The position numbers and the translations under genes are program-made. From Calliopsis andreniformis (Eukaryota > Arthropoda > Insecta > Hymenoptera > Andrenidae), in NCBI RefSeq assembly GCF_051401765.1, contig NW_027480481.1:744001-808000 (forward strand): DNA of 64,000 nt, read 5' to 3'. This document shows, piece after piece, positions 39,169 through 52,834 of the stretch (positions are counted from its first letter, which is position 1; each line of letters begins with the position of its first letter). Below the pieces are notes generated by a model. That model was not told the origin of the DNA and ran no database searches. It saw only the letters and a program-made list of their open reading frames with translations.

Positions 39169-42100
39169 CTCAATCCTCAATCCTCAATCCTCAATCTCCA
39201 ATCCTCAATACTGAAATCTTCAATCCCCAATCCTCAATACTCAATCCTCAATGCTCAATGTTCAATCCTCAATACACAATCTTCAATCCTCAATCCTCAA
39301 TCCTCAATCCTCAATCCTCAGTCCTCAGTCGTCAAACCTCAATCCTCAACCCTCAGCCCTCATTCTCAATCCTCAATCCTGAATCCTCAGTCCTCAATCT
39401 TCAAACCTCATTACTCAGGTCTCAGTCATCAATCCTCAATCCTTAATCCTCAATCCTCAATCCTCAATCATCAATCCTCAATCCTCAGTCATCAATCCTC
39501 GATCCTCATTCCTCAAACCTCAAACCTCAGCCGTCAGTCCTCATCCTCAATTCTCAATTCTCAATCCTCAATCCTCAATCCTCAATCCTCAATCTTCAAT
39601 CCTGAATAATCAATCTCCAATCCTAGATACTCAATCCCCAATCCTCAATCTTTAATCCTCAATCTTCAATCCACAATCCCCAGTCCTCAATCTTCAACCC
39701 TCAATGCTCAATCCTGAATACTCAATCCTCAATCCCCAGTCCTCAATCCTCAATCATCAACCTTCAATTGTCAATACTCAATCTTCAATCCTCAATACTC
39801 AATCCTCAATCGTCAATTCTCATTCTTCAATCCTCAATACCCAATCCTCAATCCTCAATCCTCAATCCTCAATCCTCAATCTTCAATCCTCAATACTCAA
39901 TCTGCAATCCTCAATCCTCAATCCTCAATCCTCAATACTCATTCTTCAACCCTCAATACCCAATCCTCAATCTTCAATCCTCAATCCTCAATCCTCAATC
40001 CTCAGACCTCAAACATCTATATTCAACCCTCAGTCCCCGTCCTCAATCCACAACCCTCAATCCTCAATCCTCAATCTTCAATCCTCAATACTCAATCTTC
40101 AATCCTCAATCCTCAATTCTCAATACTCAATACTCAATCCTCTATCTTCAATCCTCAATCCTCAATTCGGAATCCTCAATCCTCAATGTTCAATCCTCAA
40201 TACCCAATCCCCAATCTTCAATCCTCAATCGTCAAGCGTCAATCATCAATCCTGAATACTCAACCCTCAATCCTCAGTCCTCAAACCTCAATCCCTAATC
40301 CTCAATCCTGAATCCTCAATCTTCAGCCCACAGTCCTCATAAATAAATTGTCAATCCTCAATCCTCAATGGAATATCCTCAATTCACAGTTTTCAATACT
40401 CAATCCCCATTCTTCACTCTTCAAATCTCAATCCACAAATATCAGTTCTCATCACTCAACCATCAACACTCAGTCCTCAATCTTCAATCCTCAATCCTCA
40501 ATCCTCAATCCTCAATCCTCAATACTCATTCCTCAGTCCTCAAACCTCAATGCTCAATCCTCAATCCTGTATCATCAATCCTCAATCTTCAATACTCAAT
40601 ACTCAATCCTCAATCCTCAATCCTCAATCCTCAATCCTCAATCCTCAATCATCAATCCTCAATCTTCAATACTCAATCCACAATCCCCAGTGCTCAATAC
40701 TCAACCATCAATCCTCAATTCTCAATACTCAATAGAATATCCTGAAATCTCAGGATTCAATACTCAAACCACAAACCTCAACCCTCAGACCTCATCCTCC
40801 ATCTTCAATCCTCAATACTCAATCTTCAATCGTCAATCCTCAATCCTCAATCCTCAACCCTCATTCTTCAATCCTCAATACCCAATCCTCAATCTTCAAT
40901 CCTCAATCCTCAATCCTCAATCCGCAATTCTCAATACCCCACCATCAATCCTCAATTCTCAGTGCTCAATAGAAAATCCTGTATTCTCAGGATTCTATAC
41001 TCAAACATCAATTCTCAACCCTCGGCCCTCATTCTCAATCTTCAATCCTCAACCCTCAATCCTCAATCTTCAATCCTCAATACTCAATCTTCAATCCTCA
41101 ATCCTCAATCGTCAATCCTCAATCCTCAATCCTCAGTCATGAATCCTCAATCTTCAATACTCAATCGTCAATCCCCAGTCCTCAATCCTCAATCCTCAAC
41201 CCTCGTTCCTCAAACCTCAATCCTCAACCCTCAGTCCTCATCCTCAATCCTCAATTCTCAATCCTCAACCCTCAATCTTCAATCCCCAATAATCAATCTC
41301 CAATACTACATCCTGAATCCCCAATCCTCAATCCTTAATCCTCAATCTTCAATCCTCTATCGCCAGTCCTCAATCTTCAATCCTCTATGCTCAATCCTCA
41401 ATCCTCAAGCCTCAGTCCTCAAACCTCAATGCTCAATCCTCAATCCCCAATCCTCAGTCCTCAATCCTCAACCCTCAATCCTCAGTCATAAATCCTCAAT
41501 CTTCAATACTCAGTCGTCAATCCTCAGTCCTCAATCCTCAATCCTCAATCCTCGTTCCTCAAACATCAATCCTCAATCCTGAATCCTCAATCTTCAATCC
41601 TCAATACTCAATCTGCAATCCTAAATCCTCAATCCTCAATCCTCAATCCTCAATCCTCAATCCTCATCCTTCAATCCTCAATCCTCAACCTTCAACACTC
41701 AATCCTCATTCCTCAATCCTCAATCCTCAATCTTCAATCCTCAATACTCAATCTTCAATCCTCAATCCTCAATTCTCAATACTCAATACTCAATCCTCAA
41801 TCTTCAATCCTCAGTCCTCAATTCGGAATCCTCAATCCTCAATGTTCAATCCTCAACACCCAATCCTCAATCTTCAATCCTCAATCCTCAAGCGTCAATC
41901 CTCAATGCTGAATCCTCAACCCTCAATCCTCAGTCCTCAAACCTCAATCCCTAATCCTCAATCCTGAATCCTCAATCTTCAGCCCACAGTCCTCATAAAT
42001 AAATTGTCAATCCTCAGTCCTCAATAGAAAATCCTCAATTCACAGTTTTCAATACTCAATCCCCATTCTTCACTCTTCAAATCTCAATCCACAAATATCA

Positions 42101-43383
42101 GTTCTCATCACTCAACCATCAACACTCAGTCCTCAATCTTCAATCCTCAATCCTCAATCCTCAATCTTCAATCCTCAATAATGAATCTTCAATCCTCAAT
42201 CCTCAATCCTCAATCCTCAATCCTGAATATTAAATCCTCAATCCTCAATCCTCAATCCTCAATCCTCAATCCTCAATCATTAATCCTCAATCTTCAATAC
42301 TCAATCCTCAATTCTCAAACCTCAATTCTCAATACTCAACCATCAATCCTTAATTCTCAATGCTCAATAGAATATCCTGAATTCTCAGGATTCTATACTC
42401 ATACCTCAATCCTCAACCCTCAGCCCTCATTCTCAATCCTCACTCCTCAATCTTCAATCCCCAAAAATCAATCTCCAACCCTAGATCCTCAATCCCCAAT
42501 CCTCAGTCCTTAATCCTCAATCTTCAATCCTCAACCGCCAGTCCTCAATCTTCAATCCTCTATGCTCAATCGTCAATCCTCAAGCCCTAGTCCTCAGTCC
42601 TCAATCCTCGATCCTCAAACCTCAATCCTCAACCGTCAGTCCTCGTCCTCAATCCTCAACCCTCAATCCTCAATCCTCAATCTTCAATCATCAATACTCA
42701 ATCTTCAATCCTCAATACTCAATCCTCAATCGTCAATCCTCAATCCCCAATCCTCAATCTTCAATGCTCAATCCTCAATCCTCAATACTCAATCCTCAAT
42801 CGTCAATCTTCAATCCCCGATACTCAATCTTCAATCCTCAATCCTCAATCCTCAATCCTCAATCCTCAATCCTCAATCCTCAATCCTCAATCTTCAACCC
42901 TCAATACTCAATCTGCAATCCTCAATCCTCAGTCCTCAATCCTCAATCCTCATTCTTCAATCCTCAATACCCAATCCTCAATCTTCAGCCCTCAGCCCTC
43001 AATCATCAATTCTCAATCCTCAATCCTCAATCCTCAGTTCTCAATCCTCAATCCCCAATCCTCAGACCTCAAACATCAATACTCAACCCTCAGTCCTCGT
43101 CCTCAATCCACAACCCTCAATCCACAATCCTCAATCTTCAATCATCAATATTCAATCTTCAGTCCTCAATCCTCAATCCTCTATTCTCAATCCTCAATCC
43201 TCAATGTTCAATCCGCAATACCCAATCCTCAATCCTCGATCCTCAATCCTGAATAGAATTACATCAATTCACAGATTTCAATACTCAATACTCAATCTGC
43301 AATCTTCAAGTCTCTATCCTCAAACATGAATTCTCATCACTCAATCCTCAATACTCAATCCTCAATCCTCAATCCTCAATCTT

Positions 43384-45250
43384 CAATCCCCAATACCCAA
43401 TCCTCAACCTTCAATCCTCAATCCTCAATCCTCAATCCTCAATCCTCAATCCTCATTCTTCAATCCTCAATACCCAATCCTCAATCTTCAATCCTCAATC
43501 CTCAATCCTCAATTCTCAACCCTTAATCCTCATTCCTCAGTCCTCAAACCTCAATCCTCAACCCTCAGCCCTCATCCTCCATCCTCAATCCTCAATCCTC
43601 AATCCTGAATCTTCAATCCTCAATATTCAATCTTCAATCCTCAATCCTCAATCCTCAATCCTCAATCCACAATCCTCAGTCCTCAATCATCAATCCTCAA
43701 TATTCAATACTCAATACTCAATCCTCAATCCCCAATCCTCAATCCACAACCATCAATCCTCAACCTTCAATACTCATTCCTCAATCCTCAATCTTCAATC
43801 CTCAATACTCAACCATCAATCCTCAGTTCTCAACACTCAATAGAATATCCTGAATTCTCAGGATTCAATACTCAAACCTCAATCCTCAACCCTCAGCCCT
43901 CATCCTCCGTCCTCAATACTCAATCCTCAATCCTCAATCTTGAGTCCCCGATACTCAATTTTCAATCCTCAATCCTCAATCCTCAACCCTCAATCCTCAA
44001 TCCTCAGTCATCAATACTCAATCTTCAATACTCAATCCTCAATCCTCAATCCTCAATCCTCAATCCTCAATCCTCAATCCTCAATCATCATTCCTCAAAC
44101 CTCAATCCACAACCCTCAGTCCTCATCCTCAATTCTCAATTCTCAATACTCAATCCTCAATCCTCAATATTCAATCCTTAATAATCAATTTTCAATCCTC
44201 AATCCTCAATACTCAGTCATCAATCCTCAATCTTCAATACTCATTATCCTCAATCCTCAATCCTCTATCCTCAATCCTTAATCTTCAATACTCAATCCTC
44301 AATCCTCAATCGTCAGTCTTCTATCCTCAATACTCAATCTTCAATTCTCAACACTCAATCCTCAATCTTCAATCCTCTATCCACAAACATCAATTCTCAT
44401 CACTCAACACTCGACACTCAGTCCTCAATGTTCAATCCTCAATCCTCAATTCCCAATCTTCAATCCTCAATACTGAATCTTCAATCCTCAATCCTCAATC
44501 CACAATCCTCAGTCCTCAGTCCTCAAACCTCAATCCTCAACCCTCAATCCCCAATCCTCAATCCTCAGTCCTCAATCATCAATCCTCAATCTTCAATACT
44601 CAATCGTCAATCCTCAATCCTCAATCCTCATTCCTCAATCATCAATCCTTAATCTTCAATACTCAATCCTCAATCCTCAATCGTCAGTCTTCCATCCTCA
44701 ATACTCAATCTTCAATCCTCAACACTCAATCCTCAACACTCAATCCTCAATCCTCATTCTTCAATCCTCAATACCCAATCCTCAATCATCAATCTTCAAT
44801 CCTCAATCCTCAGTCCTCAATCCTCAATCCTCAATCCTCATTCCTCAATCATCAATCCTTAATCTTCAATACTCAATCCTCAATCCTCAATCGTCAGTCT
44901 TCTATCCTCAATACTCAATCTTCAATCCTCAACACTCAATCCTCAATCATCAATCCTCAATCCTCAAACCTCAATTCTGAATCCTCAATCCTGAGTCCTC
45001 AATCTTCGGCCCTCAGTCCTCAACAATCAATTGTCAATCCTGAATCCTCAATAGAATATCCTCAATCCACAGCTTTCAATACTCAATACTCAAACTGCAA
45101 TCTTCAAACCTCTATCCACAAACATCAATTCTCATCACTCAGCCCTCAACACTCAGTCCTCAACGTTCAATCCTCAATCCTCAATCCTCAATCCTCAATC
45201 GTCAATCTTCAATCCTCAATACTCAATCTTCAATCCTCAATCCTCAATCC
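43384..45250 (+). repeat. Block-B segment spliced into the higher-order unit
   Basis: The insert is itself composite. About 43,384-43,668 resembles about 14,910-15,180 (CTTCAATCCCCAATACCC start). From about 43,670 to 45,230 it matches 12,871-14,430 at an offset of 30,799 bp, including the palindromic island at 43,847 and the type I island at 44,964. The right junction lies in a shared heptamer string just before 45,261. Confidence 0.85.
43847..43864. repeat. Palindromic island inside the splice
   Basis: Perfect arms, ATTC loop and TCAATAC flank, identical in type to 13,048. This supports block B as the source of the splice. Confidence 0.85.
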
Positions 45251-45535
45251 TCAATCCTCAATACTGAATCCTCAATCATTAATCCTCAATCTTCAATACT
45301 CAATCCTCAATCATCAAACCTCAATTCTCAATACTCAACCATCAATCCTCAATCCTCAATCTTCAATCCTCAATACTCAATCTTCAATCCTCACCCTCAA
45401 TCCTCAATCCTCAATCCTCAATCCTCAATCCTCAATCCTCAATCTTCAATCCTCAATACTCAATCTGCAATCCTCAATACTCAATCCTCAATCCTCAATA
45501 CTCATTCCTCAGTCCTCAAACCTCAATGCTCAATC

Positions 45536-48500
45536 CTCAATCCTCAATCCTCAATCCTCAATCTCCAATCCTCAATACTGAAATCTTCAATCCCCAATCC
45601 TCAATACTCAATCCTCAATGCTCAATGTTCAATCCTCAATACACAATCTTCAATCCTCAATCCTCAATCCTCAATCCTCAATCCTCAGTCCTCAGTCGTC
45701 AAACCTCAATCCTCAACCCTCAGCCCTCATTCTCAATCCTCAATCCTGAATCCTCAGTCCTCAATCTTCAAACCTCATTACTCAGGTCTCAGTCATCAAT
45801 CCTCAATCCTTAATCCTCAATCCTCAATCCTCAATCATCAATCCTCAATCCTCAGTCATCAATCCTCGATCCTCATTCCTCAAACCTCAAACCTCAGCCG
45901 TCAGTCCTCATCCTCAATTCTCAATTCTCAATCCTCAATCCTCAATCCTCAATCCTCAATCTTCAATCCTGAATAATCAATCTCCAATCCTAGATACTCA
46001 ATCCCCAATCCTCAATCTTTAATCCTCAATCTTCAATCCACAATCCCCAGTCCTCAATCTTCAACCCTCAATGCTCAATCCTGAATACTCAATCCTCAAT
46101 CCCCAGTCCTCAATCCTCAATCATCAACCTTCAATTGTCAATACTCAATCTTCAATCCTCAATACTCAATCCTCAATCGTCAATTCTCATTCTTCAATCC
46201 TCAATACCCAATCCTCAATCCTCAATCCTCAATCCTCAATCCTCAATCTTCAATCCTCAATACTCAATCTGCAATCCTCAATCCTCAATCCTCAATCCTC
46301 AATACTCATTCTTCAACCCTCAATACCCAATCCTCAATCTTCAATCCTCAATCCTCAATCCTCAATCCTCAGACCTCAAACATCTATATTCAACCCTCAG
46401 TCCCCGTCCTCAATCCACAACCCTCAATCCTCAATCCTCAATCTTCAATCCTCAATACTCAATCTTCAATCCTCAATCCTCAATTCTCAATACTCAATAC
46501 TCAATCCTCAATCTTCAATCCTCAATCCTCAATTCGGAATCCTCAATCCTCAATGTTCAATCCTCAATACCCAATCCCCAATCTTCAATCCTCAATCGTC
46601 AAGCGTCAATCATCAATCCTGAATACTCAACCCTCAATCCTCAGTCCTCAAACCTCAATCCCTAATCCTCAATCCTGAATCCTCAATCTTCAGCCCACAG
46701 TCCTCATAAATAAATTGTCAATCCTCAATCCTCAATGGAATATCCTCAATTCACAGTTTTCAATACTCAATCCCCATTCTTCACTCTTCAAATCTCAATC
46801 CACAAATATCAGTTCTCATCACTCAACCATCAACACTCAGTCCTCAATCTTCAATCCTCAATCCTCAATCCTCAATCCTCAATCCTCAATACTCATTCCT
46901 CAGTCCTCAAACCTCAATGCTCAATCCTCAATCCTGTATCATCAATCCTCAATCTTCAATACTCAATACTCAATCCTCAATCCTCAATCCTCAATCCTCA
47001 ATCCTCAATCCTCAATCATCAATCCTCAATCTTCAATACTCAATCCACAATCCCCAGTGCTCAATACTCAACCATCAATCCTCAATTCTCAATACTCAAT
47101 AGAATATCCTGAAATCTCAGGATTCAATACTCAAACCACAAACCTCAACCCTCAGACCTCATCCTCCATCTTCAATCCTCAATACTCAATCTTCAATCGT
47201 CAATCCTCAATCCTCAATCCTCAACCCTCATTCTTCAATCCTCAATACCCAATCCTCAATCTTCAATCCTCAATCCTCAATCCTCAATCCGCAATTCTCA
47301 ATACCCCACCATCAATCCTCAATTCTCAGTGCTCAATAGAAAATCCTGTATTCTCAGGATTCTATACTCAAACATCAATTCTCAACCCTCGGCCCTCATT
47401 CTCAATCTTCAATCCTCAACCCTCAATCCTCAATCTTCAATCCTCAATACTCAATCTTCAATCCTCAATCCTCAATCGTCAATCCTCAATCCTCAATCCT
47501 CAGTCATGAATCCTCAATCTTCAATACTCAATCGTCAATCCCCAGTCCTCAATCCTCAATCCTCAACCCTCGTTCCTCAAACCTCAATCCTCAACCCTCA
47601 GTCCTCATCCTCAATCCTCAATTCTCAATCCTCAACCCTCAATCTTCAATCCCCAATAATCAATCTCCAATACTACATCCTGAATCCCCAATCCTCAATC
47701 CTTAATCCTCAATCTTCAATCCTCTATCGCCAGTCCTCAATCTTCAATCCTCTATGCTCAATCCTCAATCCTCAAGCCTCAGTCCTCAAACCTCAATGCT
47801 CAATCCTCAATCCCCAATCCTCAGTCCTCAATCCTCAACCCTCAATCCTCAGTCATAAATCCTCAATCTTCAATACTCAGTCGTCAATCCTCAGTCCTCA
47901 ATCCTCAATCCTCAATCCTCGTTCCTCAAACATCAATCCTCAATCCTGAATCCTCAATCTTCAATCCTCAATACTCAATCTGCAATCCTAAATCCTCAAT
48001 CCTCAATCCTCAATCCTCAATCCTCAATCCTCATCCTTCAATCCTCAATCCTCAACCTTCAACACTCAATCCTCATTCCTCAATCCTCAATCCTCAATCT
48101 TCAATCCTCAATACTCAATCTTCAATCCTCAATCCTCAATTCTCAATACTCAATACTCAATCCTCAATCTTCAATCCTCAGTCCTCAATACGGAATCCTC
48201 AATCCTCAATGTTCAATCCTCAACACCCAATCCTCAATCTTCAATCCTCAATCCTCAAGCGTCAATCCTCAATGCTGAATCCTCAACCCTCAATCCTCAG
48301 TCCTCAAACCTCAATCCCTAATCCTCAATCCTGAATCCTCAATCTTCAGCCCACAGTCCTCATAAATAAATTGTCAATCCTCAGTCCTCAATAGAAAATC
48401 CTCAATTCACAGTTTTCAATACTCAATCCCCATTCTTCACTCTTCAAATCTCAATCCACAAATATCAGTTCTCATCACTCAACCATCAACACTCAGTCCT

Positions 48501-49750
48501 CAATCTTCAATCCTCAATCCTCAATCCTCAATCTTCAATCCTCAATAATGAATCTTCAATCCTCAATCCTCAATCCTCAATCCTCAATCCTGAATATTAA
48601 ATCCTCAATCCTCAATCCTCAATCCTCAATCCTCAATCCTCAATCATTAATCCTCAATCTTCAATACTCAATCCTCAATTCTCAAACCTCAATTCTCAAT
48701 ACTCAACCATCAATCCTTAATTCTCAATGCTCAATAGAATATCCTGAATTCTCAGGATTCTATACTCATACCTCAATCCTCAACCCTCAGCCCTCATTCT
48801 CAATCCTCACTCCTCAATCTTCAATCCCCAAAAATCAATCTCCAACCCTAGATCCTCAATCCCCAATCCTCAGTCCTTAATCCTCAATCTTCAATCCTCA
48901 ACCGCCAGTCCTCAATCTTCAATCCTCTATGCTCAATCGTCAATCCTCAAGCCCTAGTCCTCAGTCCTCAATCCTCGATCCTCAAACCTCAATCCTCAAC
49001 CGTCAGTCCTCGTCCTCAATCCTCAACCCTCAATCCTCAATCCTCAATCTTCAATCATCAATACTCAATCTTCAATCCTCAATACTCAATCCTCAATCGT
49101 CAATCCTCAATCCCCAATCCTCAATCTTCAATGCTCAATCCTCAATCCTCAATACTCAATCCTCAATCGTCAATCTTCAATCCCCGATACTCAATCTTCA
49201 ATCCTCAATCCTCAATCCTCAATCCTCAATCCTCAATCCTCAATCCTCAATCCTCAATCTTCAACCCTCAATACTCAATCTGCAATCCTCAATCCTCAGT
49301 CCTCAATCCTCAATCCTCATTCTTCAATCCTCAATACCCAATCCTCAATCTTCAGCCCTCAGCCCTCAATCATCAATTCTCAATCCTCAATCCTCAATCC
49401 TCAGTTCTCAATCCTCAATCCCCAATCCTCAGACCTCAAACATCAATACTCAACCCTCAGTCCTCGTCCTCAATCCACAACCCTCAATCCACAATCCTCA
49501 ATCTTCAATCATCAATATTCAATCTTCAGTCCTCAATCCTCAATCCTCTATTCTCAATCCTCAATCCTCAATGTTCAATCCGCAATACCCAATCCTCAAT
49601 CCTCGATCCTCAATCCTGAATAGAATTACATCAATTCACAGATTTCAATACTCAATACTCAATCTGCAATCTTCAAGTCTCTATCCTCAAACATGAATTC
49701 TCATCACTCAATCCTCAATACTCAATCCTCAATCCTCAGTCCTCAATCTT
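45536..49750 (+). repeat. Higher-order unit, copy 4 (up to its block-B junction)
   Basis: It matches 39,169-43,383 at an offset of 6,367 bp. Confirmed single-base features are A at 46,510 (like copy 1), T at 48,769 (like copy 3), and private changes A at 48,190 and G at 49,739. It ends at the same junction as copy 3, but here the block-B sequence continues to the window edge. Confidence 0.9.
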
Positions 49751-50213
49751 CAATCCCCAATACCCAATCCTCAACCTTCAATCCTCAATCCTCAATCCTC
49801 AATCCTCAATCCTCAATCCTCATTCTTCAATCCTCAATACCCAATCCTCAATCTTCAATCCTCAATCCTCAATCCTCAATTCTCAACCCTTAATCCTCAT
49901 TCCTCAGTCCTCAAACCTCAATCCTCAACCCTCAGCCCTCATCCTCCATCCTCAATCCTCAATCCTCAATCCTGAATCTTCAATCCTCAATATTCAATCT
50001 TCAATCCTCAATCCTCAATCCTCAATCCTCAATCCACAATCCTCAGTCCTCAATCATCAATCCTCAATATTCAATACTCAATACTCAATCCTCAATCCCC
50101 AATCCTCAATCCACAACCATCAATCCTCAACCTTCAATACTCATTCCTCAATCCTCAATCTTCAATCCTCAATACTCAACCATCAATCCTCAGTTCTCAA
50201 CACTCAATAGAAT

Positions 50214-50231
50214 ATCCTGAATTCTCAGGAT
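50214..50231. repeat. Palindromic island at the start of block B'
   Basis: Perfect arms, ATTC loop and TCAATAC flank; the 37,166-bp offset partner of 13,048 and the 6,367-bp offset partner of 43,847. Confidence 0.85.
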
Positions 50232-52629
50232 TCAATACTCAAACCTCAATCCTCAACCCTCAGCCCTCATCCTCCGTCCTCAATACTCAATCCTCAATCC
50301 TCAATCTTGAGTCCCCGATACTCAATTTTCAATCCTCAATCCTCAATCCTCAACCCTCAATCCTCAATCCTCAGTCATCAATACTCAATCTTCAATACTC
50401 AATCCTCAATCCTCAATCCTCAATCCTCAATCCTCAATCCTCAATCCTCAATCATCATTCCTCAAACCTCAATCCACAACCCTCAGTCCTCATCCTCAAT
50501 TCTCAATTCTCAATACTCAATCCTCAATCCTCAATATTCAATCCTTAATAATCAATTTTCAATCCTCAATCCTCAATACTCAGTCATCAATCCTCAATCT
50601 TCAATACTCATTATCCTCAATCCTCAATCCTCTATCCTCAATCCTTAATCTTCAATACTCAATCCTCAATCCTCAATCGTCAGTCTTCTATCCTCAATAC
50701 TCAATCTTCAATTCTCAACACTCAATCCTCAATCTTCAATCCTCTATCCACAAACATCAATTCTCATCACTCAACACTCGACACTCAGTCCTCAATGTTC
50801 AATCCTCAATCCTCAATTCCCAATCTTCAATCCTCAATACTGAATCTTCAATCCTCAATCCTCAATCCACAATCCTCAGTCCTCAGTCCTCAAACCTCAA
50901 TCCTCAACCCTCAATCCCCAATCCTCAATCCTCAGTCCTCAATCATCAATCCTCAATCTTCAATACTCAATCGTCAATCCTCAATCCTCAATCCTCATTC
51001 CTCAATCATCAATCCTTAATCTTCAATACTCAATCCTCAATCCTCAATCGTCAGTCTTCCATCCTCAATACTCAATCTTCAATCCTCAACACTCAATCCT
51101 CAACACTCAATCCTCAATCCTCATTCTTCAATCCTCAATACCCAATCCTCAATCATCAATCTTCAATCCTCAATCCTCAGTCCTCAATCCTCAATCCTCA
51201 ATCCTCATTCCTCAATCATCAATCCTTAATCTTCAATACTCAATCCTCAATCCTCAATCGTCAGTCTTCTATCCTCAATACTCAATCTTCAATCCTCAAC
51301 ACTCAATCCTCAATCATCAATCCTCAATCCTCAAACCTCAATTCTGAATCCTCAATCCTGAGTCCTCAATCTTCGGCCCTCAGTCCTCAACAATCAATTG
51401 TCAATCCTGAATCCTCAATAGAATATCCTCAATCCACAGCTTTCAATACTCAATACTCAAACTGCAATCTTCAAACCTCTATCCACAAACATCAATTCTC
51501 ATCACTCAGCCCTCAACACTCAGTCCTCAACGTTCAATCCTCAATCCTCAATCCTCAATCCTCAATCGTCAATCTTCAATCCTCAATACTCAATCTTCAA
51601 TCCTCAATACTCAACCTGCAATCCTCAATCCTCAAACCTCAATCCTCAATCCTCATTCTTCAATCCTCAATACCCAAACCTCAATCTTCAATCCTCATTC
51701 CTCAATCCTCAATTCTCAATCCTCAATCCTTAATCCTCAGACCTAAAATATCAATATTCAACCCTCAGTCCTCGTCCTCAATCCACAACACTCAATCCTC
51801 AGTCCTCAATATTCAATCATCAATATTCAATCTTCAATCCTCAATCCTGAATCCTCAATCCTCAATCATCAATCCTCAATCTTCAATACTCAATCCTCAA
51901 TCCTCAATACTCAATCCTCAATCCTCAATACTCAATCCTCAATCTTCAATCCTCAATATTCAATCTTCAATCTTCAATCCTCAATCCTCAATCCTCAATC
52001 CTCAACCTTCAATTCTCAATACTCAATCTTCAATCCGCAATCCTCAATCCTCAATCCTCAATCCTCAGTCTTCAATCCCCAATACCCAATCCTCAACCTT
52101 CAATCCTCAATCCTCAATCCTCAATCCTCAATCCTCAATCCTCATTCTTCAATCCTCAATACCCAATCCTCAATCTTCAATCCTCAATCCTCAATCCTCA
52201 ATTCTCAACCCTTAATCCTCATTCCTCAGTCCTCAAACCTCAATCCTCAACCCTCAGCCCTCATCCTCCATCCTCAATCCTCAATCCTCAATCCTGAATC
52301 TTCAATCCTCAATATTCAATCTTCAATCCTCAATCCTCAATCCTCAATCCGCAATCCTCAGTGATCAATACTCAATCTTCAATACTCAATCCTCAATCCT
52401 CAATCCTCAATCCTCAATCCTCAATCCGCATTCTTCAATCCTCAATACCCAATCCTCAATCTTCAATCCTCAATCCTCAATCCTCAATCATCAACCCTCA
52501 ATCCTCAGTCCTCAGTCCTCAAACCTCAATCCTCAACCGTCAGCCCCCATCCTCAATCCTCAATCCTCAATCTTCAATCCTCAATCCGCAATCCTCAATA
52601 CTCAATATTCAATCCTCAATCCTTAGTCC

Positions 52630-52834
52630 TCAAACCTCAATTCTGAATCCTCAATCCTGAATCCTCAATCTTCAGACCTCAGTCCTCAACAATCTGTTGT
52701 CAATCCTCAATCCTCAATAGAATATCCTCAATTCAAAGTTTTCAATACTCAATACTCAATCTGCAATCTTCAAACCTCTATCCACAAACATAAATTCTCA
52801 TCACTCAACACTCAACACTCAGTCCTCAATGTTC
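52630..52834 (+). repeat. Hybrid type I island at a 671-bp length change
   Basis: The left part carries the marker of the 15,464 island (A at 52,676 in CAGACC). The right part carries markers of the 16,135 island (T at 52,704, then CCTCAATTCAAAG). The changeover lies within 52,677-52,703. In block B these two islands begin exactly 671 bp apart, the same as the missing length. Confidence 0.88.

Larger units (their letters stand above)
39169..45535 (+). repeat. Enlarged higher-order unit, copy 3 (6,367 bp)
   Basis: It follows copy 2 at an offset of 5,002 bp until 43,383. There about 510 bp of the unit, including the type III island, is replaced by about 1,870 bp of block-B sequence, a net gain of 1,365 bp (195 heptamers). 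The tail resumes before 45,261, which pairs with 38,894. All landmarks after it are offset by 6,367 bp. Confidence 0.9.

Noticed and set aside
29165..49750. Assembly duplication of the 5,002-bp units
   Set aside because: It cannot be excluded without reads, but each copy carries its own or partly shared variants (30,572, 35,141, 38,155, 42,402, 48,190, 49,739), which argues for real copies rather than one segment pasted several times.
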